From positions 4,226,501-4,290,500 of the forward strand of contig NZ_CP111085.1 in NCBI RefSeq assembly GCF_026278345.1: a stretch of DNA of 64,000 bases, in the 5' to 3' direction. Every line of letters begins with the position of its first letter. The stretch's first letter is position 1. The notes beneath the pieces are model-generated. The model was not told where the DNA came from, did not search any database, and saw only the letters and a program-made list of their open reading frames with translations. The position numbers and the translations under genes were made by a program. Positions 16,250 through 22,968 of this stretch are shown here, piece after piece. Source of the DNA: Tellurirhabdus rosea (GTDB lineage: Bacteria > Bacteroidota > Bacteroidia > Cytophagales > Spirosomataceae).

Positions 16250-17178
16250 GCGGCTAACTCGCTGATGCGGTTGTTTATGTACGTTACAATTTCGGGTTGC
16301 TGAAAACGGGTCAGGCCTTGGAAGGTTGCCGTCTCGACCCGGCTGGTGCGGCTGTATTCAACGAGGTTGTGTAAAAATAACACCCAGTTTGAAATTTTAC
16401 CGAATTCGATGGTGCCGCTGTGGTGGCGGAATTCGATGGTCTTGTGCCGCAGGTAGCTCTGCAAATTTACTTTGAAATACCGGCTCGGCAGGGCGCGTCC
16501 GGCGAGGGTCTGCATGCTGGTGGCCGCGTCGATCCCGGCTTCGCGGCCGCGCAGGCTTAGGCAGTAGCCGTTGGTGTTTGCCCGGCGGCTGGCCGGCATG
16601 AAGCTGTCGATAATGGCCTCGTAGCGGGCGTAGTTAACGAGCAGGTTCTTGGTTTGCGGCAGGCCGATGTTTTCGGCGTCGAAGTGGATGTGCAGGCCGC
16701 AGGAGCGGTTGATGTAGGCGTGCTGCTGCTTCAGGATCCGGCAGACCGTCCGGAGCTGCTCCAGTCCTTCGGAGCCTTCCAGAATCGGGCTTACCAGCTC
16801 GAAACCGTTCTGGCCGCTGATGCTGGCGTCGGTTACGATTTTCCAGTGTGGGCGGGTGGTGTGGTTGTACCCTTCGACTACGGCGTAAATCCCGGCTTCG
16901 TTGAGCGCCCGGGCGAGCGTGTGGCGTTCTACGTTGTAGGCTTCGATCTCGACTCCGAAGCGGCGGTTGAAGGCGATGAAGGTGAAAGTGTCGGCAGGCT
17001 GGCCGGCGCGGCTCCGTACCTGGTTAGGCCAGTACTTGGCGAAAACGTTCTGAACAAATCCGTAGTTGCCGCCGGTCAGGTCAGCCACCTGGCGGCGGGT
17101 CAGGCCCAGTGCCAGGAGGCGGCGGATTTTTTCGGTTTTGGTTAAGGTGGCGTCGTTTAAAATTACCTGCGTTTCCAT
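16246..17178 (-). CDS. Amidoligase-family enzyme (COOH-NH2 ligase fold)
   Basis: A 310-residue protein. Residues 1-50 form a helix-turn-helix-like segment (EKIRRLLALGLTRRQVADLT). From about residue 70 the Amidoligase_2 pattern follows: FGVEIEAY, WKIVTDASI, GFELVSPIL, SCGLHIHFD, PASRRANTNGYC and FRHHSGTIEF. These glutamine-synthetase-fold enzymes are predicted to join amino and carboxyl groups using ATP, modifying peptides or cell-wall material. The gene shares a unit with a small acidic protein and is preceded by one copy of the repeated upstream element at 17206-17295. Confidence 0.8.
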   Translation of the reverse strand: METQVILNDATLTKTEKIRRLLALGLTRRQVADLTGGNYGFVQNVFAKYWPNQVRSRAGQPADTFTFIAFNRRFGVEIEAYNVERHTLARALNEAGIYAVVEGYNHTTRPHWKIVTDASISGQNGFELVSPILEGSEGLEQLRTVCRILKQQHAYINRSCGLHIHFDAENIGLPQTKNLLVNYARYEAIIDSFMPASRRANTNGYCLSLRGREAGIDAATSMQTLAGRALPSRYFKVNLQSYLRHKTIEFRHHSGTIEFGKISNWVLFLHNLVEYSRTSRVETATFQGLTRFQQPEIVTYINNRISELAA

Positions 17179-17324
17179 TCGTTACGTGCGTGTTATGTGC
17201 GTTTTGATGATGCAACACACGCACTATCTGCCGGTACTAGCAAGTTTCTGAGGCTAGTTCCAGGAACGTTCGCACAGGTCACTGGAACAGTGCAATCCGG
17301 GGTTGGTCGTGGCTTTTTGCACAC

Positions 17325-17350
17325 AAAAAAGCCCGGCAGCTGGGCCGGGC
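17325..17350 (-). terminator. Terminator after small gene copy A
   Basis: The stem GCCCGGC / GCCGGGC is followed on the minus strand by six T. It is part of the 352-bp repeat unit and lies 20 bp after the stop of the 52-residue gene. Confidence 0.75.
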
Positions 17351-17370
17351 AGGTAGTGAGCAGAATGGCT

Positions 17371-17529
17371 TTAAAAAACTTCGTAGCCCTGCTTTTCGAG
17401 GCGGGCGGCTTCCCGGCGCGTGGTCACATAAAGGTGGTTTTCCATCATCACAATCATCAGGCTGGTTCCGGTTGATTCGAAGGCGCGGTCCCGGTAGGCT
17501 TCGGCGGCGGCGTGTGTGTTGAATTTCAT
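17371..17529 (-). CDS. Small duplicated phage protein, copy A
   Basis: A 52-residue protein starting at ATG 17529 (MKFNTHAAAEAYRDRAF). It has an N-terminal helix and then a short hydrophobic strand pair (SLMIVMMENHLYVTT) and ends EKQGYEVF. It is identical in sequence to copy B. It looks like a compact alpha/beta DNA- or protein-binding module, but no family is recognised. Frames that extend it further upstream run through the repeated leader and were not accepted. Confidence 0.65.
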   Translation of the reverse strand: MKFNTHAAAEAYRDRAFESTGTSLMIVMMENHLYVTTRREAARLEKQGYEVF

Positions 17530-17676
17530 GGGTTTGTAGCGATTATGTGCGTTGTTTGATGATGCAACACACGCACTATCTGCCGGTACTAGCAAGTTTC
17601 TGAGGCTAGTTCCAGGAACGTTCGCACAGGTCACTGGAACAGTGCAATCCGGGGTTGGTCGTGGCTTTTTGCACAC

Positions 17677-17702
17677 AAAAAAGCCCGGCAGCTGGGCCGG
17701 GC
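17677..17702 (-). terminator. Terminator after small gene copy B
   Basis: A second copy of the hairpin at 17325-17350, exactly 352 bp away, in the same position relative to gene copy B. Confidence 0.75.
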
Positions 17703-17722
17703 AGGTAGTGAGCAGAATGGCT

Positions 17723-17881
17723 TTAAAAAACTTCGTAGCCCTGCTTTTCGAGGCGGGCGGCTTCCCGGCGCGTGGTCACATAAAGGTGGTTTTCCATCAT
17801 CACAATCATCAGGCTGGTTCCGGTTGATTCGAAGGCGCGGTCCCGGTAGGCTTCGGCGGCGGCGTGTGTGTTGAATTTCAT
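17723..17881 (-). CDS. Small duplicated phage protein, copy B
   Basis: A 52-residue protein from ATG 17881, identical to copy A including its own leader and terminator. Perfect identity means the duplication is recent or kept uniform by recombination. The function is unknown. Confidence 0.65.
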   Translation of the reverse strand: MKFNTHAAAEAYRDRAFESTGTSLMIVMMENHLYVTTRREAARLEKQGYEVF

Positions 17882-18000
17882 GGGTTTGTAGCGATTATGT
17901 GCGTTGTTTGATGATGCAACACACGCACTATCTGCCGGCACTAGCAAGTTTCTGAGGCTAGTTCCAGGAACGTTCGCACAGGTCACTGGAACAGTGCAAT

Positions 18001-18390
18001 GGTGCTCCTGGAGGGAGGTAGTTTCTTAATTTTTGTGGTACAAAAATAAGCCCTGGCTGCTGGGCCGGGCTTCAGGAAAGGTTCGATTAAATAATGATTA
18101 ATTCGGCTAAACTTTGATTATAAGGCATTGAATTATAATACCTTTAATTCACCCATCTCATAGCTTGCAGCTAAGTAGGTTATTGCTAAAATGACTTGTT
18201 TTTTGGTATATACCTTTTCATAATTCACCCCGAACTCATTCCAGGTTCCTCCCTGATTGGACGTATAGTTAAAAAAATCACTTGCTTACTACCTAGAAAG
18301 AAAGTACTAAGTAATTCTCAATAATTAACTTTGCATGGCAAGCGTCAAGCTTACTAAAAATATAGCCCTACCTTAACTAGAAGACTAAAA
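18001..18390. other. AT-rich intergenic region with a degenerate terminator and possible plus-strand promoter
   Basis: No gene is visible. Near 18041-18072 there is a decayed version of the repeat terminator (AAGCCCTGGC...GGGCTT). At 18326-18333 there is TAACTTTG, which matches the Bacteroidota -7 element TAnnTTTG and would serve the plus-strand gene starting at 18391. No convincing TTTG -33 element is seen at the usual 19-bp spacing. Confidence 0.4.
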
Positions 18391-18615
18391 ATGCAAACCG
18401 ATAAGGATTTGACCTGTCCTAAATTTAAATCACTTAGTGATGCACTAACCTATATCTACGAATTGCGAAAACAGGGAAAAGGTGGAGAATGCTTCATCGT
18501 TAAACTCACTGATAGCTGTTACCAAGTACAGGAAGGTTTCAGGGAGCAGTACCTTACCATCTCTTCCCAAGTGGTTAGTTTCCTGAAATGGAAACCTGGC
18601 GACAACAAAAATTAG
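18391..18615 (+). CDS. Hypothetical small protein, plus-strand accessory gene
   Basis: A 74-residue protein on the strand opposite its neighbours, AT-rich, with an upstream TAACTTTG element. The sequence (KFKSLSDALTYIYELRKQGKG, then CFIVKLTDSCYQVQEGF) suggests a helix followed by a small beta sheet. Its last 4 bp overlap the end of the convergent gene at 18612. Opposite orientation and AT bias point to a moron expressed in the lysogen. No family is recognised. Confidence 0.5.
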   Translation: MQTDKDLTCPKFKSLSDALTYIYELRKQGKGGECFIVKLTDSCYQVQEGFREQYLTISSQVVSFLKWKPGDNKN

Positions 18616-18863
18616 TTTCTTGGGGTTTCAAATCGCTGGCACAGGTCGTGCCCGTAAATACGCATAGCGTCAGAGTAGTTGGCTTCGTTGATCGTCATAG
18701 CACAACCGGCGCAGTAGTAGTGATCGGTGGCATGGTTGTACCAGATAGCGCCCGTATTGGAACAGGCCGTACGGAAGCATACGCCATTGTGCGAACCCTT
18801 TTCCTTTTCCGGTTCTTGCTTGCCTGATATGGCTCTTTCGTTTCGTAGATGCTGGTAAAACAT
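18612..18863 (-). CDS. Small Cys-rich protein, possible zinc binding
   Basis: An 83-residue protein whose middle carries Cys and His residues (VCFRTACSNTGAIWYNHA, then HYYCAGCAMTIN). The spacing of the Cys pairs would suit one zinc knuckle. Similar small proteins are common in early regions of Bacteroidota phages, but no function is established that I can name. A large hairpin lies in its upstream gap. Confidence 0.6.
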   Translation of the reverse strand: MFYQHLRNERAISGKQEPEKEKGSHNGVCFRTACSNTGAIWYNHATDHYYCAGCAMTINEANYSDAMRIYGHDLCQRFETPRN

Positions 18864-18881
18864 AAGGTTGGTTTTGTGGTG

Positions 18882-18930
18882 AAATGCTCGGAGGTGCTAC
18901 GAACATTGTTCGTACCTGCTCCGAGCATTT
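18882..18930. promoter_or_regulatory. Long perfect-ended hairpin between two early genes
   Basis: The outer 12-bp arms AAATGCTCGGAG / CTCCGAGCATTT and the inner arms TACGAACA / TGTTCGTA are separated by a 4-nt internal loop on each side. It lies between the Tad2-like gene and the Cys-rich gene. No T run follows on either strand, so an operator or RNA processing site is likelier than a terminator. Confidence 0.5.
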
Positions 18931-18937
18931 GGGTTGA

Positions 18938-19243
18938 TTAATCCAGAATACACCAATCAGCACTTAACATATCGGTCTGACTTGCCAGCCAGCCATTAAC
19001 AACTTCGCCCGTTGCTGACCACATACACAGGTAGGGCAGAAATTCAATATCGCGTTGCTGTGTTTCCAGAAAGGCCTTAACGGTGTCCGGTAGGCTCTTA
19101 ACCTTTGGCAGAAAGTCTTTTGCCAGCACATCGCCGGGACGCTGGAAGATGAACATTCCTTTGCCGTTCCAACCTTCGCGGCTGGCCCGTTTGCCTTGTT
19201 TCAAAGCTTCAAGAGCCTGCCCGTAATTCAATCCTTTTTGCAT
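18938..19243 (-). CDS. DUF2829 / Tad2-family protein (anti-Thoeris candidate)
   Basis: A 101-residue protein that matches the DUF2829 pattern over its full length: N-terminal [25 protein letters not shown] and C-terminal SATGEVVNG plus [13 protein letters not shown]. Members of this family (Tad2 of phage SPO1) are established sponges that bind the cyclic ADP-ribose signal made by ThsB and so block Thoeris immunity. The signal-binding residues cannot be confirmed here. It sits among early genes, where anti-defence functions are common. Confidence 0.85.
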   Translation of the reverse strand: MQKGLNYGQALEALKQGKRASREGWNGKGMFIFQRPGDVLAKDFLPKVKSLPDTVKAFLETQQRDIEFLPYLCMWSATGEVVNGWLASQTDMLSADWCILD

Positions 19244-19255
19244 TGTATGTTTAGT

Positions 19256-19615
19256 TTAAATGGTTGCCTGCTTACTATTGGCCACGAGTGCCTGATCCTC
19301 GTTCTGATCGATCAGCCTGTCGTCGGCCGCGATGAGCACTTCTCCTTTGTTCAGAGAGCGGATGTAGCTCAGCGTTAGGCAAAGCATTTCCATGTTCTGC
19401 TGCTTAGCCAGGAGGGTGACCAGCTCCTTTATGATGTCGCGGCTGGTCAGGTAGAACTTTTGCTCTTCGTTGCCGAGCTGGGCCAGAAGCATCCCGCGAA
19501 AGCGCTCGGCTTCGAGGGATACTTTGCTCTTAAGCGGTGATTGCTCCAGGAGCAGAAAGGCCAGCTCATGCAGGAAGGCCGACAGGTGAAGTTTTTGTTT
19601 GCTGTTCAGACTCAT
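19256..19615 (-). CDS. Hypothetical helical early protein
   Basis: A 119-residue Leu-rich, mostly helical protein from ATG 19615 (MSLNSKQKLHLSAFLHE). It ends in an acidic, Asp-rich tail (ADDRLIDQNEDQALV). The reading that extends to 19711 overlaps a separate small gene and was not accepted. There is no known domain. Confidence 0.6.
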   Translation of the reverse strand: MSLNSKQKLHLSAFLHELAFLLLEQSPLKSKVSLEAERFRGMLLAQLGNEEQKFYLTSRDIIKELVTLLAKQQNMEMLCLTLSYIRSLNKGEVLIAADDRLIDQNEDQALVANSKQATI

Positions 19616-19733
19616 TGGATTCTGCGTTAAGATTGACTGTAAGCGTTTGTCCGGTGGCGGCCCGGTACCGGCTCTGCATGCCGGTGACGTATTGATGGAA
19701 AATGGTTTCAAACTCGGTATCGACGGTAGGCAT
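19566..19733 (-). CDS. Small early protein overlapping the next gene
   Basis: A 55-residue protein from ATG 19733 (MPTVDTEFETIFHQYVTG), mixed in charge, whose last 50 bp overlap the following gene in another frame. Its start is 3 bp downstream of the preceding stop, so it completes an otherwise empty gap in the operon. The function is unknown. Confidence 0.5.
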   Translation of the reverse strand: MPTVDTEFETIFHQYVTGMQSRYRAATGQTLTVNLNAESNESEQQTKTSPVGLPA

Positions 19734-19736
19734 GCG

Positions 19737-20198
19737 TTACGTGGTTATTCGTTCGTAAAGGATTTGTTTCAATTTCATGTGGGTCAGGTAGGCCGGGCAG
19801 TCCAGGAGTGGCATGAACTCGTTGCCGATCGCGTCGAGCCGCCATTCGTCGGACTTGTTCAGAGCGCCGAGAATTTCGACGAGATCGTAGTGGGTGGTAT
19901 CAAAACGGTCGATGTTTTCGTCGAGCCGCTGGTGACCGGTGTAGTTGAATAGCTGGCCCGCCAGGCGAATCAACGGCCGGTGGTGGAACACCAGGCACGA
20001 GGCTCCCATACACCAGTAATGGTAATCGGGCTCGGTACCCACAAAAGCGGCGATACACTCGTTGTTGACGCAAAGCTCCAGGCGCTTGCAGATATTCATC
20101 GGGCTGCCGGCATCGTCGCGCACCCAGGCAAAGAGGTGGCAGGTAACAGGGTAGTCAGACCAGGTATTCAATTTTTGTGTACGTTTGCGCAGAAACAT
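19737..20198 (-). CDS. Hypothetical early protein
   Basis: A 153-residue soluble protein with several Cys, His and Trp residues (YHYWCMGASCLVFHHRP). No recognised family; a metal site is possible but not demonstrable. A strong hairpin lies directly upstream of its ATG and could control its translation. Confidence 0.6.
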   Translation of the reverse strand: MFLRKRTQKLNTWSDYPVTCHLFAWVRDDAGSPMNICKRLELCVNNECIAAFVGTEPDYHYWCMGASCLVFHHRPLIRLAGQLFNYTGHQRLDENIDRFDTTHYDLVEILGALNKSDEWRLDAIGNEFMPLLDCPAYLTHMKLKQILYERITT

Positions 20199-20207
20199 CT
20201 CAATCTC

Positions 20208-20244
20208 AATCCCCCGGTCGGCAGTTGCTACCGGGGGATTTTTT
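20208..20244 (+). terminator. Plus-oriented terminator-like hairpin before an early gene
   Basis: The 11-bp stem AATCCCCCGGT / ACCGGGGGATT is followed by a T run only on the plus strand. All adjacent genes are on minus. It may stop plus-strand (antisense) transcription, or on the minus strand form a 5' leader hairpin 9 nt before ATG 20198. Confidence 0.55.
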
Positions 20245-20246
20245 GT

Positions 20247-20579
20247 TTAAAAACCGGGCCGTTCGTGGTCGGGCAGGTTTACCAGGGCGGCGTCGAGCTG
20301 GGCCAGTAGCGACAAGCTGAAGGGATCGTCGGCAATCTGCTGGAGCTGTACGTGCAGGTACTTGGCCACTGAAAGCGGGATCCGCCAGGCGTAGCGCCTG
20401 TTGGCTTTCCGGGCAGACCAGGCTTTTACCTTCTCCGGGAGCCGACTTTTCTGCCAGTATTCCCAGATCATGATTTCCTGAGCAGACCACCACTCGACCT
20501 TCAGGTGGCGAGGCTTAATTGACTGTTGCAGGTTGTAGGCCAGAGCAGCCAGCTCGGTAGGGTGCAACATTACCGTCAT
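20247..20579 (-). CDS. Hypothetical early protein
   Basis: A 110-residue basic protein with a Trp-rich N-terminal half (VEWWSAQEIMIWEYWQKS) and a helical C-terminus. Its ATG overlaps the previous stop by 4 bp. There is no recognised domain. Confidence 0.6.
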   Translation of the reverse strand: MTVMLHPTELAALAYNLQQSIKPRHLKVEWWSAQEIMIWEYWQKSRLPEKVKAWSARKANRRYAWRIPLSVAKYLHVQLQQIADDPFSLSLLAQLDAALVNLPDHERPGF

Positions 20580-20785
20580 AGGGGTGACCAGCTTTCCTGT
20601 TTCCTGCTTGTGGCCTGGTCGAGAAGCGAAATCGCTTCAGTGAAGCTCTCTTGCAGACTTAGGAGATCGCCGTTGATGAGTCGAATCCTGGCCGTGTTAT
20701 CCGGACCTTCCTCAAGATTGACGATACTCGTCAGAGGGATGGCTGATTTTCTTTCAGGGAGACGTGTAACAATTACATAGCTCAT
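20576..20785 (-). CDS. Small hypothetical early protein
   Basis: A 69-residue protein with a beta-rich first half (MSYVIVTRLPERKSAIPLTS) and a helical second half. It is translationally coupled to the next gene (ATGA overlap). The function is unknown. Confidence 0.55.
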   Translation of the reverse strand: MSYVIVTRLPERKSAIPLTSIVNLEEGPDNTARIRLINGDLLSLQESFTEAISLLDQATSRKQESWSPL

Positions 20786-20802
20786 GGGTGAAACATCGGG
20801 AT

Positions 20803-20991
20803 TTATGGTTGTAAGAAATTCTGCGTGCCTGGTGCGATCGGCTGGTGGTACCGCGCCGATCGCAGGAAGAATGTTTGGTGAAGCTGCTGCTGCACCAGCT
20901 GATCAACCGAATAATCTTCTGAAAACGGCTCAGTGGTATTGCCAGCCAGTGCGCTTATCAAACTGGGCGATTCGGTCGCCGCGGTTGCCAT
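20803..20991 (-). CDS. Possible small early protein
   Basis: A 62-residue frame from ATG 20991 that fills the 20786-20929 gap and overlaps the upstream gene by 62 bp. It has a Ser/Thr-rich start and no clear motif. It is supported only by position and plausible composition. Confidence 0.35.
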   Translation of the reverse strand: MATAATESPSLISALAGNTTEPFSEDYSVDQLVQQQLHQTFFLRSARYHQPIAPGTQNFLQP

Positions 20992-21307
20992 CCCAGGAGT
21001 GGAAAATGGCTCCTTCTTTGACCCGGCCTGCCCAGCCGTTAGGCGTCTCTTTTTCGATGCGGTATTTCCAGTACTGGACCCAGTAGTTCAGGTTCCGGTA
21101 TTTCCACTGCTTGGATTGGATATTATGGCAATCGATGTCGCGGCTGTAGAAAACACGGACGTTGTCGTCGACAAAGCGAACGATGACCTGAATGCAGGCG
21201 TGGCGCTTCAGCGGATCGGCGTTCTGGCCTTGTGAACGGTTGGGATAGGATTGGGCAACCATGGGGAGAGTTGATTTATAGTTGAAACATCTGTTGAAAT
21301 TCGTCAC
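20930..21307 (-). CDS. Hypothetical early protein downstream of the initiator
   Basis: A 125-residue protein. The frame opens at GTG 21307, overlapping the initiator stop as GTGA; ATG at 21262 (MVAQSYPNRSQ) is the alternative and would give 110 residues. It is rich in Trp, Tyr and Arg (KQWKYRNLNYWVQYWKYR), suggesting nucleic-acid contact. No family is recognised. Confidence 0.55.
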   Translation of the reverse strand: MTNFNRCFNYKSTLPMVAQSYPNRSQGQNADPLKRHACIQVIVRFVDDNVRVFYSRDIDCHNIQSKQWKYRNLNYWVQYWKYRIEKETPNGWAGRVKEGAIFHSWDGNRGDRIAQFDKRTGWQYH

Positions 21308-22740
21308 TTACGGAAATTCCGGTTGAAACCCGGCACGTGCTGGGTCTTTGCCTGGCCAATGGTGCTGGCCAGCTGCTGGAACCTCGCCTGGGCGTCCTGA
21401 CCGTAGCGGGCCATGGATTCGTTCAGGAATTTGAAAGCATCCAGGTAGGATTTGGCCTGCAGGCGTTTGTTGGCCCGGCCTGCGCGGTGCAGGTGGAGCT
21501 GCCGGATGGCTGCGGTGATGCGCTGCTGAATGTAGGCCCGCTTGTATTTGAGGCGGTTGTCGGCCAGCCAGCCCTCGGTGGCCCGGAAGCCGCGCATGTT
21601 TTCGGCGTCGAAATACCCGGTGCCTTCGCGGTAGAGCGCAAATGGCTCGGGAATGTATTTGTCGGTGTGTCGCTGGTAGTATTTGGCCACCAGATTCAGG
21701 CGCTGGTAGAAGGCATCCTGCACCTGATCCCACTGTTTTTCAGTAATCTCTACCTCGAAATTCAGGTAAACGCCGCGGCGGATGGAGTCCAGGGCGGCTT
21801 TTTCTTCGTAAGCCTGGAAGCTGCGGCTGGGGTAGAGAACTTTCTTGGCGTAGGTCCAGAAGGAGCTCAGATACCCTTCCAAAATAGCCCGTTTCTGCTC
21901 GTCGGTGCGCTGAAAATTAGCCGGGTTGGGTGCTTTTGTGGGTGTTTTGCCCCTCATTTTGTCGCGGATCCGGGCTGTGTAGGCTCCGTTTTCGGCCGCG
22001 CCGGCCGCCCCCCCCTCTGAAACAATGTACCCTTGCGGTGTTGAGTGCCGGTCGGGTTCGGTTTGAGCCGAAATTGGCTGTTGCCGTTCGGGGTTGCCAT
22101 GGTTATCGTCGCCGTGCTTCCCCAAAGCTTCAGCAGAAAGTCCGTCGCCGTGCTCAACATGTGAACATTCTATTGTTTCTGTTTCATTGTTACTATGATT
22201 CACTGTGACTTTATGCGGAAAATTTTTCAGAATCTGACCTATTGAAGCGGTTTGGGGAGCGGATTCAGAAGCGTTATCCACAGCCGTTTGCGGAGTTGTC
22301 CACAGGATTTCGGGGTTTATCCACAATTCAAAATCGGCCCGTGAGCCGCGGAATTTGTACTGGCTGATGAGACCGTATTTTTGCAGCTTTCTGACGTGTG
22401 TACGGGCCGTACGGTCGCTGCACGAGCGACGGGCACCGATCTCCACAGAGTTCGTCAGCAGGCCCGGCAGGCCGTCAGAAAAGGCTGCGTCGCCCAGGTG
22501 CTGGATGGCTTTCATATAATCCCGGATGTAATCTTTGATGATGCGTTCGCCGGTGGCCTTTTCGTTGGCGTTGATGGCCCTGGGCTTGCGGATGATGGTG
22601 ATCTCCCGGCCATCGGGCATGCGGCGGGTGGTCGTTTTGACCGGCTGGCTCTCGTTCAATTTCTCGACCATCTGGTGCCACCGCTGGAGGGCACCGTACT
22701 GGTAGATGGACTTCGGGTCAAATGGCGTCTGCGTCTGCAT
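21304..22740 (-). CDS. Phage replication initiator-like protein with N-terminal winged helix
   Basis: A 478-residue protein. Residues 85-145 form a winged helix-turn-helix (IGARRSCSDRTARTHVRKLQ, then YGLISQYKFRG), as in phage O/DnaD-type initiators. The middle (about 145-270) is polar and low in complexity, and a basic helical C-terminal domain follows (about 275-478). Three phased DnaA boxes lie within its own coding sequence, as the lambda origin lies within gene O. No ATPase motif is visible, so helicase and ATPase would come from the host. The initiator role is inferred from architecture and the boxes. Confidence 0.6.
   Translation of the reverse strand: MQTQTPFDPKSIYQYGALQRWHQMVEKLNESQPVKTTTRRMPDGREITIIRKPRAINANEKATGERIIKDYIRDYMKAIQHLGDAAFSDGLPGLLTNSVEIGARRSCSDRTARTHVRKLQKYGLISQYKFRGSRADFELWINPEILWTTPQTAVDNASESAPQTASIGQILKNFPHKVTVNHSNNETETIECSHVEHGDGLSAEALGKHGDDNHGNPERQQPISAQTEPDRHSTPQGYIVSEGGAAGAAENGAYTARIRDKMRGKTPTKAPNPANFQRTDEQKRAILEGYLSSFWTYAKKVLYPSRSFQAYEEKAALDSIRRGVYLNFEVEITEKQWDQVQDAFYQRLNLVAKYYQRHTDKYIPEPFALYREGTGYFDAENMRGFRATEGWLADNRLKYKRAYIQQRITAAIRQLHLHRAGRANKRLQAKSYLDAFKFLNESMARYGQDAQARFQQLASTIGQAKTQHVPGFNRNFRK
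22274..22325. promoter_or_regulatory. Three phased DnaA boxes inside the initiator gene (candidate phage origin)
   Basis: TTATCCACA at 22274-22282, TTGTCCACA at 22296-22304 and TTATCCACA at 22317-22325 all point the same way. The outer two are perfect matches to the TTATNCACA consensus; the middle one differs at a single position. Start-to-start spacings of 22 and 21 bp equal two helical turns, so all would lie on one DNA face. Confidence 0.65.
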
Positions 22741-22816
22741 ACGTTACTCGTTTGGGGAGGTAATGATATCCCGAGGCCTTCGGAGCCTCGGTGATTTTGG
22801 CTATTGCCTACTTCGG

Positions 22817-22885
22817 TGGTGCCACCAGCGGGAATCGAACCCGCGTGAACCAGCGGCCGAACTGTCTGTTGTCCGACCTGGTGGC
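22817..22885 (-). tRNA. tRNA-like RNA 1 (normal acceptor and T arm, CCA encoded, abnormal core)
   Basis: On the minus strand a perfect 7-bp acceptor (GCCACCA / TGGTGGC), discriminator A and encoded CCA enclose a perfect T arm (GCGGG-TTCGATT-CCCGC). The core between them is 34 nt, about 8 short of a normal tRNA. It gives one 5-bp hairpin (GGTCG / CGGCC) rather than separate D and anticodon arms. No anticodon can be assigned. It may be a decayed tRNA or a specialised tRNA-like RNA. Confidence 0.55.
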
Positions 22886-22902
22886 GTTATGAAGGATGAC
22901 AG

Positions 22903-22923
22903 CCCGAATCGGTGCCGGGCTGC
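22903..22923 (-). other. Hairpin 18 nt upstream of tRNA-like RNA 1
   Basis: A 6-7 bp stem (CAGCCCG / CGGGCTG on minus) with a 9-nt loop sits between the DUF4494 stop and tRNA-like RNA 1. It resembles the other hairpins beside the tRNA-like RNAs and may be a processing signal. Confidence 0.4.
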
Positions 22924-22968
22924 CATACCCGTCTATTCCTAAACCCTTAACCTTTTCTTTGAATGGGG

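Larger units (their letters stand above)
17206..18000. repeat. 352-bp perfect tandem duplication plus a third partial copy
   Basis: Unit 1 spans 17206-17557, unit 2 17558-17909, and a third copy of the first ~91 bp runs 17910-18000. I see no difference between units 1 and 2 and one substitution in the third (GGTACT to GGCACT). Each unit contains a leader with small inverted repeats (CTAGC...GCTAG, TTCCAG...CTGGAA), a terminator and a 52-codon gene. On the minus strand each leader precedes a gene: the two small-gene copies and the amidoligase. Confidence 0.95.

Noticed and set aside
17371-17676. A 101-codon reading of the duplicated small gene
   Set aside because: The extra N-terminus is translated from the leader dyads of the next repeat unit. 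The 52-codon form is the only part shared by both copies.
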